NCBI GenBank assembly: GCA_024666565.1
Contig: CP088295.1
Span: forward strand, 4,997,485 to 5,061,484
Length of the DNA: 64,000 nucleotides
Direction: 5' to 3'
DNA from: Svornostia abyssi
Lineage (GTDB): Bacteria > Actinomycetota > Thermoleophilia > Solirubrobacterales > Solirubrobacteraceae
Below the pieces are notes generated by a model. It did no database searches, was not told the DNA's origin, and saw only the letters and a list, made by a program, of their open reading frames with translations. How positions within the stretch are numbered: position 1 is the first letter of the stretch; the number at the start of each line of letters is the position of its first letter. Position numbers and translations under genes: made by a program. This document shows positions 1 through 8,150 of the stretch, piece by piece.

Positions 1-2
1 AG

Positions 3-380
3 GAACACGCTGCCGGCCTGGACAACCGTGAGGCCGTCGCCGTCGGCATCCAGCGGACGGGCTCGCTTCTGAGTGGAGCTGCGGTGCTCCTCGCGACGGC
101 GCTCGGCGTCCTGGCGACGTCCTCGATCGTGTTCGTCAAAGAACTCGGCGTCGGAACGGCCGTTGCCGTCCTGATCGATGCGTTCGTCATCCGGTGCCTG
201 CTACTGCCGTCGCTGATGGCGCTGCTCGGCGACCGCAACTGGTGGTCACCGGAGTGGCTGCACCGGGTGCATCGGCGGATGGCACATAGCATTTCGACGG
301 TTCGACTATCACCCGATACCCCAGAGGGCCCCGCGCTCACCACGCTGCCGAAAGGCCCCGACCGCACTCCCTCGGTCTAA
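3..380 (+). CDS. MMPL-family transporter, C-terminal fragment (cut by window start)
   Basis: Only the last 125 residues are visible because the window opens inside the gene; the reading frame is open from base 3. The segment has the typical end of an MMPL/RND exporter: a G-x-x-R-T-G-S-L-L-S start of a membrane helix, a long hydrophobic helix, then G-V-G-T-A-V-A-V-L-I-D-A-F-V-I-R (the conserved last helix with its Asp and Arg), a hydrophobic stretch ending LMALLGDRNWW, and a Trp-rich exit into a short basic cytoplasmic tail. MMPL proteins export lipids or small hydrophobic molecules with proton motive force; the substrate cannot be told from this fragment. The family is clear and the specific role is unknown. 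Confidence 0.85.
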   Translation, partial: EHAAGLDNREAVAVGIQRTGSLLSGAAVLLATALGVLATSSIVFVKELGVGTAVAVLIDAFVIRCLLLPSLMALLGDRNWWSPEWLHRVHRRMAHSISTVRLSPDTPEGPALTTLPKGPDRTPSV

Positions 381-736
381 CCCGGTTCGGACGTCGGCCC
401 CGTACTGCACTAGTACTGCATCCAGTGACGAAAGCAGGCAATAGATGGTCACACTTGCCTGTGCGGACGGACAGCATCCGACCATCAAAAGCCCTGCAAA
501 ACGCAGAAGTCTGGGACGTCCGGCGCCGTGCCGATCGATGCAGACATTCGCTTACGAGTGAAGTGCTCTACCAGCTGAGCTACGTCGGCGAGGCTCGGCA
601 ATTCTACTCGGCGCGCGCGGGAGGTCGTCGGCCGAGCCCACGGCGGCAACCGCATCGTTCCCCGTGAATGCGGTGTTAGCGTCGCGTTGCCCGGGCATCC
701 GGGTGCGAGATTCGCCGTCCCAGCCGAAAGGCCCAC
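381..736. other. Intergenic stretch with truncated tRNA
   Basis: This 356-base gap has no convincing protein gene. It is visibly less GC-rich than its surroundings at 400-560. It holds the heptamer TACTGCA twice, at 403-409 and 414-420, a small hairpin CTGC-AAAAC-GCAG at 494-506, and the 5' half of a tRNA on the minus strand at 552-589. The GAAAG at 726-730 is the likely ribosome binding site of the next gene. No integrase or attachment repeat was recognised. Confidence 0.6.
552..589 (-). pseudogene. tRNA-Thr(CGT) 5' half, truncated after the anticodon loop
   Basis: Read on the minus strand from 589, the sequence gives a normal acceptor 5' strand GCCGACG, TA, a D-arm (GCTC-AGCTGGTA-GAGC) and an anticodon region CTTCA-CTCGTAA whose loop would carry CGT (Thr). 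After the loop the sequence no longer pairs with CTTCA: it reads GCGAATG. No T-arm (GTTCRA) and no strand complementary to the acceptor follow in the next 170 bases. It is therefore half a tRNA ending at the anticodon loop, the usual crossover point of tyrosine recombinases in tRNA genes. Loss by integration or excision of an element is an inference. It is unlikely to be a working tRNA. Confidence 0.6.
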
Positions 737-1795
737 GTGTCCCGTTCTGTCTCCCTTGCCGCGGTCGCGGTCGCCCTCGCGGCGCTCGCGCTGCCCGCCT
801 CCGCGGGCGCGGCGTCGTCGAGCTCGAAGGCCGAGCTCACCGTCATGTCCCGCAACCTCTACCTCGGCCCGGATCTGATCCCCCTCGCGTCCGCCGCCGA
901 CCTGCCCGCGTTCGAGCAGACCGCCGCGAACGTGTGGCGGAACGTCCAGGCCACCGACTTCCCGAAGCGCGCGACCGCGCTCGCGAAGGAGATCAAGAAG
1001 ACGAAGCCCGACCTCATCGGCCTGCAGGAGGCCGCCGTGTGGCGCAAGTCGCCCGACGGGGTCAAGGACGGGCAGGCCACGCCGGCCACCGTCGTCGTCT
1101 ACGACTACATCAAGACGCTGCGCGCCGAGCTGAAGAAGGCGGGCGTCGAGTACCGCGTCGTCATCCAGCAGGACGAGTTCGACTTCGAGGCGCCCACCGC
1201 CCTCGGGTACGACATCCGCCTGACGCAGCGCGACGCGATCCTCGAGCGCGTCGGCACCAAGGTGAAGACCGGCAAGACGTACAAGGGCCAGTACAGCAAG
1301 ACGTTCATCGTGCCGACCCAGGCCGGCACGGCGAACTCCAAGCGCGGCTGGGTCGCGGTCGACGCGAAGGTCGGCGGGAAGAGCTTCCGCTTCGTCGACA
1401 CGCACCTCGAGGCGTACGGCGGCGACATCCGCGAGGCGCAGGCCAAGCAGCTGCTGGGCTCCGGCGGGCCGCTGACGTCGAAGACGAAGAACACGATCCT
1501 CGTCGGCGACCTCAACAGCGACCCGCGTGACGCGGCCGCCGACGCCGCCGCGTACAAGGCGATCGCCGGGGCCGGGTTCGTCAACGTGTTCAGCAAGCTC
1601 CCGGCGACGTCCGGGCAGAACGAGCTCGTCAACAACCCGACGTCCACGCTGAAGAGCTCGATCGACCACATTCTCGTGCGGCCGAAGCAGACGGTCGTCA
1701 AGGCGTCGGTCGTCGGCAACAAGGCGTCCGACCGGGTCGGCGGCCTGTGGCCGAGCGACCACGCGGGCGTCGTGGCCACGCTGCGGCTGAAGTAG
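737..1795 (+). CDS. Secreted endonuclease/exonuclease/phosphatase-family protein
   Basis: The 352-residue protein starts at GTG 737, 7 bases after a GAAAG, and opens with a signal peptide (SRSVSLAAVAVALAALALP-ASA). The mature part carries the signatures of the DNase I-like metal-dependent phosphoesterase fold: SRNLYLG near residue 36, the metal-binding Glu in LQEA near 95, an H-L-E-A-Y-G-G segment near 221, the catalytic GDLNSDP near 256 and the final SDHAGVVATL near 340. The fold cleaves phosphodiesters in nucleic acids, phospholipids or phosphorylated sugars; the substrate cannot be decided here. It is a single gene, convergent with the propeller gene at 1811 and separated from it by a strong shared terminator hairpin. 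Confidence 0.85.
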   Translation: MSRSVSLAAVAVALAALALPASAGAASSSSKAELTVMSRNLYLGPDLIPLASAADLPAFEQTAANVWRNVQATDFPKRATALAKEIKKTKPDLIGLQEAAVWRKSPDGVKDGQATPATVVVYDYIKTLRAELKKAGVEYRVVIQQDEFDFEAPTALGYDIRLTQRDAILERVGTKVKTGKTYKGQYSKTFIVPTQAGTANSKRGWVAVDAKVGGKSFRFVDTHLEAYGGDIREAQAKQLLGSGGPLTSKTKNTILVGDLNSDPRDAAADAAAYKAIAGAGFVNVFSKLPATSGQNELVNNPTSTLKSSIDHILVRPKQTVVKASVVGNKASDRVGGLWPSDHAGVVATLRLK

Positions 1796-1803
1796 CCCTC
1801 CAC

Positions 1804-1834
1804 GTGCGGGTCACCGGCGTACGGTGACCCGCAC
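1804..1834. terminator. Bidirectional terminator hairpin
   Basis: A perfect 13-bp stem (GTGCGGGTCACCG at 1804-1816 paired with 1822-1834) closes a 5-base loop GCGTA. It lies just after the endonuclease stop and covers the stop codon of the convergent gene (1811-1813), so it can serve both. There is no T-run, as is usual at such GC content. Confidence 0.7.
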
Positions 1835-4800
1835 CCGCACCTCCGCCGACCGGTTGCCCGCCGCGTCGGTCGCGGTGAGCAGCAGGACGAACCTTCCGGT
1901 GGCGAGACGCCGGCCGCCGGGCCGCGCGCCGACGGGCACGCTCACGGTGCCGGCCTTCAGCGCGCGGCTCACGCTCGTGCGGGTGACGAGCAGCTCGCAC
2001 CTCCGGCGCTTGCGCAGCTTCGGCGTCGCGGCGCGGCACTGCCTGCCGACGCGCCGCCCCGTCTTCACGGTCGCCACCCGCACGCGCACGCGCGCGGGTT
2101 CGCTGAGCGAGAACCGCACCGTGAACGGCTTGCCGCGCCGCACCCGCGAGGGACGCACCGTGACCGCGCGGATCCGCGGGGCCGTCCGGTCGCGTGCCGC
2201 AGGCGTCGATCCGGTCCCCGCCGCGCCGCCGCCGGCCGCGCCCCCACCGCCGGCCAGTTCCGTCGTCGCCGCCGGGCACCCGTCACGCAGCGCCCGCACC
2301 AGGGCCTGGCCGAGCTGCAGCCCGGTCGCCGGATGGTCGGCGCGGAAGATCACGCAGCTGCCGTCACGCGACAGTGACCCACCCGCGATGCCGCGCAGCG
2401 CCGCGCCGCCCGCCCCCGACGCGCGGGACACGAGCCGCGTCGTTCCCGCCGCGAGGTCGCGCAGGTAGAGGAACGTCCCGTTCGCCACGCCCGTCGCATC
2501 GAGCGTCGCCTCCGTCGAGCGGAACACGACGCGCGACCCGTCGCCCGAGAGCCACGCGCGCGTCGCCGCAACCGTGCTGTTCGCGCCCGCCGGGCCGTCG
2601 GCGCGGCTCGCGAGCGTGATGCTCCCGGTCGCGAGGTTCTTGACGAGCACGTCGAGCGTGGCCTCCGTGTCGTCGGGTGTGAGGTTCGTCGCGGCCGAGC
2701 CAAACGACACCACCCGGCCGTCGGCCGACAGCGACGGGTCGACGTGGGTGCCGTTGCCCTGCGCGCCCGCGGCGCTGGCGCTCGCCAGCGTGTTCGTCCC
2801 CGTCTCCAGGTCGCGGACGTGGATCTGCACGAGCGCGCCCGTTCCACCGTCGCCGTAGCCGGCGCCCTTCGAGCCGAACGCGATCACGCGGCCGTCCGCG
2901 CTGATCGACACCGCGCCGACGTCGTCGGTGTTGGCCGCCCCGCCCGGCCCCTGGCCGCGGCTGCCGAGCAGCGTGCGCCCCGCGTCGAGGTCGCGGACGT
3001 GGACGCTGGAGACCGCGCTCGCGTCGCCGTTGCCGAGATTCGTCGCGTTGGTCACGTAGGCGACGCGCCGCCCGTCACCGGAGATCTCGCCGGTGAACGA
3101 CGCCGCGTTCCCGCCCGCGCCCGCCGCACCGTCGGCGCGGTTGACGAGCAGCGATGTGCCCGCGGCGATGTCGCGCACGTAGAGATCCTCCGCCGCGTTC
3201 GTGTCGGCGCCGTCGAGCGCCGCCTGCGTGCCGAAGAGGACCCGCCCGCCGTCGTCGGAGATCCCGCGCGGGCTGGCGTTCGTCGCCACGAGCACCACGG
3301 CCCCGGTGACGAGATCGCGGCGGTACACCGAGGACACCCCGGGCGCCACGCCGGTGAGCCCCGGCTGGTCGGCGCCGAAGACGACGTACCGCCCGTCGGC
3401 GCTCATCCCGCGGTTGACCGAGGGCGTCGACGCGTCGCCGCCCGGGTTGACGATGGGCGCGGTCCCGGCCGGCCGCGACACGGTCTGGGTCACGCGGGGG
3501 AACACGCCGGTGTCCCGCACGATGACGTGATCGAACCGCGGGTCGAGGTCTGGCGCGAGGTCCTCGTCGCCGGCGATCGCCAGCGCGGTGCCGTTGCCCG
3601 ACAGCGACACGAGATCCACCCCGGCCGCGAGCTGCGTCTCGCCCGGGCTCAGGCGGGTGCTGAGCTCCGTCTCGTTGCTGGCCGTCCGGCGGATGAACGC
3701 GTCGGGCCCGCCGTTCGTGTCCGGGTACAGCGCGTCGAGGTTCGTCGCCGAGCTGATGAACGCGACGTTCTGCCCGTTGTCGGAGATCGACGGGCTGTAC
3801 GACTCGTTGTTCGCGATCGCGCCGGTCGCGCTGCGCGAGACCAGGCTCGTCACGCCGCTGCCGAGCTCGCTGCGGTGGATGTCGATGGTGGAGTTCGTGT
3901 CGCCGTCGCCGAGGTCCGCCGCGTTCGTCGACCACGCGACGGTGGTCCCGTCGCCCGAGATCACGCCTTCGTTGACCCAGCCTGCGGTCGAAGCGCCCCC
4001 GCCACCGTTCGTGCGCGACGCGAGCTGCGTCGAGCCCGGGGAGGGAACGACGCGCACGTAGAGGTCGGGCTGGCCGTTGGTGTCCAGCGCGCCGGCGATC
4101 GGCGCGTCGGTGAGGAACGTCACGACCACGCCGTTGTCGCTGATCGACGGTGCGTAGCCGATCGACGCCGTCGCCCCGGCCCCGCGGGAGACCAGCGTGG
4201 TGGTCTGCGCCGCGACGTCGCGGACGTAGACGTCGGTGTTGCCGTTCGCGTCCGTCACCCCAGGGTCGATCCCGCCGGCGGTCGTCTCGAACGCGACGTG
4301 GTTGCCATCCCCGCTGAGCACTCCGTCGTCGATCCCGCCGAGTGCCGCGCCGCCCGCGCCGGAGACGCGGCTCGCCAGCGTCGTGGTCCCCGCGGAGAGG
4401 TCGCGAACGTACAGGTCGTACCCGGTGTTCGCGTCAGCCGCGACCACCTGCGCGGTGGTGGCGAACAGCACCCGGGTGCCGTCGTCGGAGATCGCCAGCG
4501 CCTCGCTGTCCGCGGTCAGCGCGGCGCCCGGCCCGCGGCTGGAGAGCGTCACCGCGCCGGTCTGCCGGTCCTTGACGAAGACGGAGGAGAACCGGTCGTC
4601 GTCGAGATTCGACAGGCCCGCGATCGGACCGGAGAAGACGACGAAGCGCCCGTTGTCGCTGAGCCAGGAGCCAGGACCCGACGCGGTGGCGTCACCGTCG
4701 GGCGTGGCCAGCGGCGTCGCGAGGTCGGGCTGGCCGGAGGCGAGCACCGTCTGGCCGGCGGACAGCGCGGCCGCGGCGGGCGAGGGCGCGGCCAGCGCGA

Positions 4801-4840
4801 GGAGGAGGGCGAGGACCGTGGGGAGGCGGCGGGAGGACAT
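1811..4840 (-). CDS. Large secreted TolB-like (PD40/WD40-like) beta-propeller protein
   Basis: This 1,009-residue protein has a signal peptide (basic SSRRLP, then a Leu/Ala-rich core ending at AAA-ALS). Residues of roughly 30-860 are a long series of imperfect repeats of about 50 residues, each built on S-x-S-x-D-G-x-x-V-x-F, a D-T-N or D-A-N turn, then Y-V-R-D-L-x-x-G-x-T-x-L-V-S-R. These are the PD40 blades of TolB-type propellers, here enough for two propellers. A Gly/Ala linker follows, then an Arg-rich beta-sandwich-like tail of about 120 residues ending VRVTVRR. Such proteins are exported and usually bind protein or glycan; no catalytic residues are recognisable. The tail resembles those of other secreted proteins in this window (13175, 44492, 53542). 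Confidence 0.8.
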   Translation of the reverse strand: MSSRRLPTVLALLLALAAPSPAAAALSAGQTVLASGQPDLATPLATPDGDATASGPGSWLSDNGRFVVFSGPIAGLSNLDDDRFSSVFVKDRQTGAVTLSSRGPGAALTADSEALAISDDGTRVLFATTAQVVAADANTGYDLYVRDLSAGTTTLASRVSGAGGAALGGIDDGVLSGDGNHVAFETTAGGIDPGVTDANGNTDVYVRDVAAQTTTLVSRGAGATASIGYAPSISDNGVVVTFLTDAPIAGALDTNGQPDLYVRVVPSPGSTQLASRTNGGGGASTAGWVNEGVISGDGTTVAWSTNAADLGDGDTNSTIDIHRSELGSGVTSLVSRSATGAIANNESYSPSISDNGQNVAFISSATNLDALYPDTNGGPDAFIRRTASNETELSTRLSPGETQLAAGVDLVSLSGNGTALAIAGDEDLAPDLDPRFDHVIVRDTGVFPRVTQTVSRPAGTAPIVNPGGDASTPSVNRGMSADGRYVVFGADQPGLTGVAPGVSSVYRRDLVTGAVVLVATNASPRGISDDGGRVLFGTQAALDGADTNAAEDLYVRDIAAGTSLLVNRADGAAGAGGNAASFTGEISGDGRRVAYVTNATNLGNGDASAVSSVHVRDLDAGRTLLGSRGQGPGGAANTDDVGAVSISADGRVIAFGSKGAGYGDGGTGALVQIHVRDLETGTNTLASASAAGAQGNGTHVDPSLSADGRVVSFGSAATNLTPDDTEATLDVLVKNLATGSITLASRADGPAGANSTVAATRAWLSGDGSRVVFRSTEATLDATGVANGTFLYLRDLAAGTTRLVSRASGAGGAALRGIAGGSLSRDGSCVIFRADHPATGLQLGQALVRALRDGCPAATTELAGGGGAAGGGAAGTGSTPAARDRTAPRIRAVTVRPSRVRRGKPFTVRFSLSEPARVRVRVATVKTGRRVGRQCRAATPKLRKRRRCELLVTRTSVSRALKAGTVSVPVGARPGGRRLATGRFVLLLTATDAAGNRSAEVRVRVTVRR

Positions 4841-4903
4841 GCCCCGATCTCATCGAGGCGGGGCCCGCTGCACCACCACCCCAGGGCTGGACCGGGCCAG
4901 CCC

Positions 4904-6490
4904 TCAGAACGACCAGACGAGCGGGACGAGGAAGACCGCGACCACGAAGAACAGCCCGACCAGCGGCAGCCCGAACCGCCAGTAGTCGCCGAACCGGTAC
5001 CCCGCCGGGCCCATCACCATGAGGTTCCCGGGCGTGGAGATCGGGGTCAGGAACGACGCGCTGCACGCCACGGCCAGGCTCATGAGCACCGGCTGCGGGG
5101 ACACGTCGAGCGCGCTCGCCGCCGACAACCCCACAGGGATGAGGATGAGCGCCGTCGCCGTGTTGCTCACCGCCACGCTGAACGCCGCGGCGACCACGAA
5201 CAACGCGACGAGCAGCAGGTGCCCGCCCGCATCGCCGATGACGTCGAGCATCACCGACGCGATGTCGTCCGCCGCGCCGGTGCTCTGCAGCGCCCCCGAC
5301 AGCGGGATCAGCCCGGCGATGAGGAACACCGTGGTCCATGAGATCGCCCGGTGCGCCTGCTCGACCGTCAGCACGCCCAGCAGCACCAGCGCCATCGCGG
5401 CGACGACCCCGGCGACCGCCGCCGGCACCACGCCCGAGGCGAGCGCCACGACCATCCCCGCGAGCACGGCCAGCGACGGCCGCGCGCCAGGGCCGAGCGC
5501 CACGACCTGGCGCCGCACGTCGCCCGGCTGGTCGACGACGAGGACCTCCTCCGGGGTGAGGTGCTCGTCCAGCGCCTCCCACGTCCCCTCCAGCAGCAGC
5601 GTGTCGCCCTGGGCGAGCGTGACCTCGCCGGGCCCGACGTCCTGGCCCTGGCGGTGCACGGCGAGCACGAGCAGGTCGCCGCTCGGGGTGACCATGCCCG
5701 GGAATGCGGGCTCGCCGATCAGTGGCGAACGCGGTGCGACGACGACCTCGGCGACGCCGCCGCGACGCGTGAAGAGCTCCTCGGGCACCTCGTGCTCGGC
5801 GAGAATCCGCTCGTCGGGGGCGTACTCGGCCAGCAGCGTCCGGGCGTGGCCGGAGAAGTCGCTGGACATCGACTGCGGCCGGCGCTTGGGCAGCAGCTTC
5901 GGGCCGAGCAGGATCGCGATCGCCACCGTCCCGATCACGAGCGGCACGCCGACGAGCGCGAACTCGAAGTAGCCGAACCGCCCCGCCCCGACCCGCGCCG
6001 CCTCGTCGGAGACGAGCACGTTCACCGGCGACCCGGTGAGCACCAGCAGCGCCCCGGCGTGCGCCGAGAACGCCATCGGCATGAGCAGCTCCGACGGCGC
6101 CCGGCCCAGCCGTAGCGCGATCATCACCGTGAGCGGGACGAGCGCGGCCACCGCGCCGTTGGGGGTGAGCGTCGCCGACAGCAGCGCAGAGAGGACGAGC
6201 AGCAGGGCCGCCAGGCGCGTGCCGCTGCTGCCCGCGATCTCCACGAGCCGGCGCCCCGCCCCTGTCGTGATCCCGGTCGCGTCCAGCGCCTCGCTGACGA
6301 CGAACAGCGAGGCGATGAAGATCACCGTGGGGTCGCCGAACCCGGCGAACGCCTCGTCGACGTCGATGACGCCCGTCGCGTACAGCGCGAGCGCCACACC
6401 GATCGCCACCACCCCCACCGGCAGCCGGTTCCACACGAACAGCGCGACCGCGCCGCCAAGGACGAGGAACGTGATCGTCGCGTCGTCCAC
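4904..6490 (-). CDS. SLC13/CitM-type anion permease with RCK_C domain
   Basis: The 528-residue membrane protein starts at GTG 6490 and has about ten or more hydrophobic helices split in two halves. Characteristic segments are GFGDPTVIFIASLFVVSEALDATG near the start, NGAVAALVPL, SNTATALILIPVGLSAA, and TPISTPGNLMVMGPAGYRFGDY in the last quarter. Between the halves, at about residues 205-330, lies a soluble part with a TrkA-C/RCK_C fold (PRSPLIGEPAFPGM; LAQGDTLLLEG). SLC13 and arsenite-permease relatives carry dicarboxylates, sulfate or similar anions with Na+ or H+; the RCK_C domains are thought to sense ligands. The gene lies 14 bases behind abgT on the same strand, so co-transcription is likely. 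The substrate is unknown. Confidence 0.8.
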   Translation of the reverse strand: MDDATITFLVLGGAVALFVWNRLPVGVVAIGVALALYATGVIDVDEAFAGFGDPTVIFIASLFVVSEALDATGITTGAGRRLVEIAGSSGTRLAALLLVLSALLSATLTPNGAVAALVPLTVMIALRLGRAPSELLMPMAFSAHAGALLVLTGSPVNVLVSDEAARVGAGRFGYFEFALVGVPLVIGTVAIAILLGPKLLPKRRPQSMSSDFSGHARTLLAEYAPDERILAEHEVPEELFTRRGGVAEVVVAPRSPLIGEPAFPGMVTPSGDLLVLAVHRQGQDVGPGEVTLAQGDTLLLEGTWEALDEHLTPEEVLVVDQPGDVRRQVVALGPGARPSLAVLAGMVVALASGVVPAAVAGVVAAMALVLLGVLTVEQAHRAISWTTVFLIAGLIPLSGALQSTGAADDIASVMLDVIGDAGGHLLLVALFVVAAAFSVAVSNTATALILIPVGLSAASALDVSPQPVLMSLAVACSASFLTPISTPGNLMVMGPAGYRFGDYWRFGLPLVGLFFVVAVFLVPLVWSF

Positions 6491-6503
6491 GCAGCGCAGC
6501 CGG

Positions 6504-8150
6504 TCAGACCGGCGAGCCGGGCCCGAGCGGGATGCCCAGGAAGAACCACACGAAGAAGAACACGATCCACACGACCGTGAGAATCAGCGTGTACGGGATC
6601 ATGAGCGCGATCACCGTGCCGATGCCCGCATCCTTCTGGTACCGCGCCGCGAACACCACCATGAGCGCGAAGTACGGCATGAGCGGCGTGAGCACGTTCG
6701 TCGGAGAATCGCCGACCCGGTAGGCCGCGAGCACCGTCTGGGGCTCGATGCCCAGGCGCAGCATGAGCGGCACGAAGATCGGCGCGAGGATCGCCCACTT
6801 CGCGATCTTCGCCGGAATCAGGAAGTTCACGAGGATCGTCACGACGATCACGCCAAGCAGCAGCGGGGCGTCGCCGACGTCCATCTCCTCGAGGATGTCG
6901 CCCATCCACACGGCCGCGACCTGCGCCATGTTGCTGAAGTCGAAGTACGCGATGAACTGCGCGATGAGCAGGAACAGGAACAGCAGGCTCGCCAGCGTCG
7001 CCCACGACTTCGTGATCATGCCGATCGCGTCGTCGCTGCCCTTCACGGTGCCCGTCGCCTTCCCGTAGGCCAGGCCCGCCGCGAGGAACGTTGCCGAGAT
7101 GATCACGATGAGGCTGCTCATGAACGGCGAGCTGCCGATGATCTCCCCGGTTTCCTCGTTGCGCAGCGGCGCGCCGGACGGCAGCGTCAGCAGCGCGACG
7201 ACGGCGAAGACGCCGAGCATCGCGTAGAGCGCCCAGCGCAGGCCCTTGGATTCCAGCGCCTCGTCGATCTCGGGGCCTTCCTCGCGGGCGAGCTCGTCCT
7301 CGTCGGCGAGGCTGCGGTCCCACGCGCCCAGGCGCGGCTCGATGATCCTCGTCGTGATGAGCGCGATGACGATCGTCAGGAAGATCGTGGAGCCGATCCC
7401 GAAGAAGAGGTTCGCGGCGAGGTCGAGCTCGACCGTCGGGTCGATGAGCTGCGCGGCGTCGTTGGTGAAGTCGGTGAGGACGCCGTCGGCCGGGGTGATG
7501 AGCACGTTGATGCCGAACGCGGCGCTCACGGCGGCGAAGCCGGCGGCGATGCCCGCGAGGGGGTTGCGGCCGACGGACAGGAACGCGGTCGCGGCCAAGG
7601 GGATGAGCACGAGATAGCCGGCGTCCGCGGCGATGCTCGAGATGATCCCGACGAACACGATGATGTAGGTCAGCGAGCCGGGCGAGGAGATCGCGACGAG
7701 CTTGCGGATGAGCGCCCCGATGAGGCCCGACAGCTCGGCGACGCCGACGCCGATCATCGCGACCAGGATCACGCCCATCGCTGTGAAGCCCAGGAAGTTG
7801 GGCACGAACGACGTGAACATGAAGCGGATGCCCTCGACGGTGAGCAGCCCCTTGACCTCGAAGCGCTCCTCCACCGTCAGGTAGCCGTTGTCGCTCGGCC
7901 CGAGGGCCGGGTCGTCGTAGGCGATGCCGTCCCGTCCGCCCGGCTCCTGGATGACCTCGCTCGTCACGCTGACGCCGATCCAGTCCAGGAGCTGGGACAG
8001 CACGATCACGCCGACGCACAGCGCCAGGAACAGGATCGCCGGGTTCGGGACCTTGTTGCCGGCCCGCTCGACCCACGCCAGCGCTCGCTGCGCGAAGCCG
8101 CCCTCGGTCTCGCCGAAGCCGCCGGTGCCGTCGACGTGCGCGCTGCTCAC
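6504..8150 (-). CDS. abgT: AbgT-family p-aminobenzoyl-glutamate transporter
   Basis: The 548-residue protein has 11 or more membrane helices and the AbgT family hallmarks: an N-terminal cytoplasmic segment ALAWVERAGNKVPNPAILFL, a large early loop, a SFVPNFLGFTAMG helix, NVLITPADGVLTDFTNDAA, PTNVLTPLMPYFALMV, and a final MIPYTLILTVVW. The family length is about 510-550. AbgT members take up p-aminobenzoyl-glutamate, a folate breakdown product, and some export sulfonamides; which applies here is open. The start is GTG 8150, overlapping the stop of the upstream M20 peptidase in a GTGA motif, so the two are translationally coupled. A peptidase beside AbgT mirrors the E. coli abgABT arrangement and favours uptake followed by hydrolysis. 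Confidence 0.9.
   Translation of the reverse strand: MSSAHVDGTGGFGETEGGFAQRALAWVERAGNKVPNPAILFLALCVGVIVLSQLLDWIGVSVTSEVIQEPGGRDGIAYDDPALGPSDNGYLTVEERFEVKGLLTVEGIRFMFTSFVPNFLGFTAMGVILVAMIGVGVAELSGLIGALIRKLVAISSPGSLTYIIVFVGIISSIAADAGYLVLIPLAATAFLSVGRNPLAGIAAGFAAVSAAFGINVLITPADGVLTDFTNDAAQLIDPTVELDLAANLFFGIGSTIFLTIVIALITTRIIEPRLGAWDRSLADEDELAREEGPEIDEALESKGLRWALYAMLGVFAVVALLTLPSGAPLRNEETGEIIGSSPFMSSLIVIISATFLAAGLAYGKATGTVKGSDDAIGMITKSWATLASLLFLFLLIAQFIAYFDFSNMAQVAAVWMGDILEEMDVGDAPLLLGVIVVTILVNFLIPAKIAKWAILAPIFVPLMLRLGIEPQTVLAAYRVGDSPTNVLTPLMPYFALMVVFAARYQKDAGIGTVIALMIPYTLILTVVWIVFFFVWFFLGIPLGPGSPV

Noticed and set aside
403..420. TACTGCA direct repeat as attachment site
   Set aside because: Seven bases is too short and no integrase or second tRNA half was found.
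485..1762. 425-residue minus-strand frame ending with a DVAQLVEH segment
   Set aside because: DVAQLVEH is the usual translation of a tRNA D-arm; the frame is antisense to the endonuclease gene and the tRNA fragment.
2744..5341. 865-residue plus-strand frame rich in Arg and Val
   Set aside because: Antisense shadow of the propeller and SLC13 genes; low-complexity composition typical of high-GC antisense frames.
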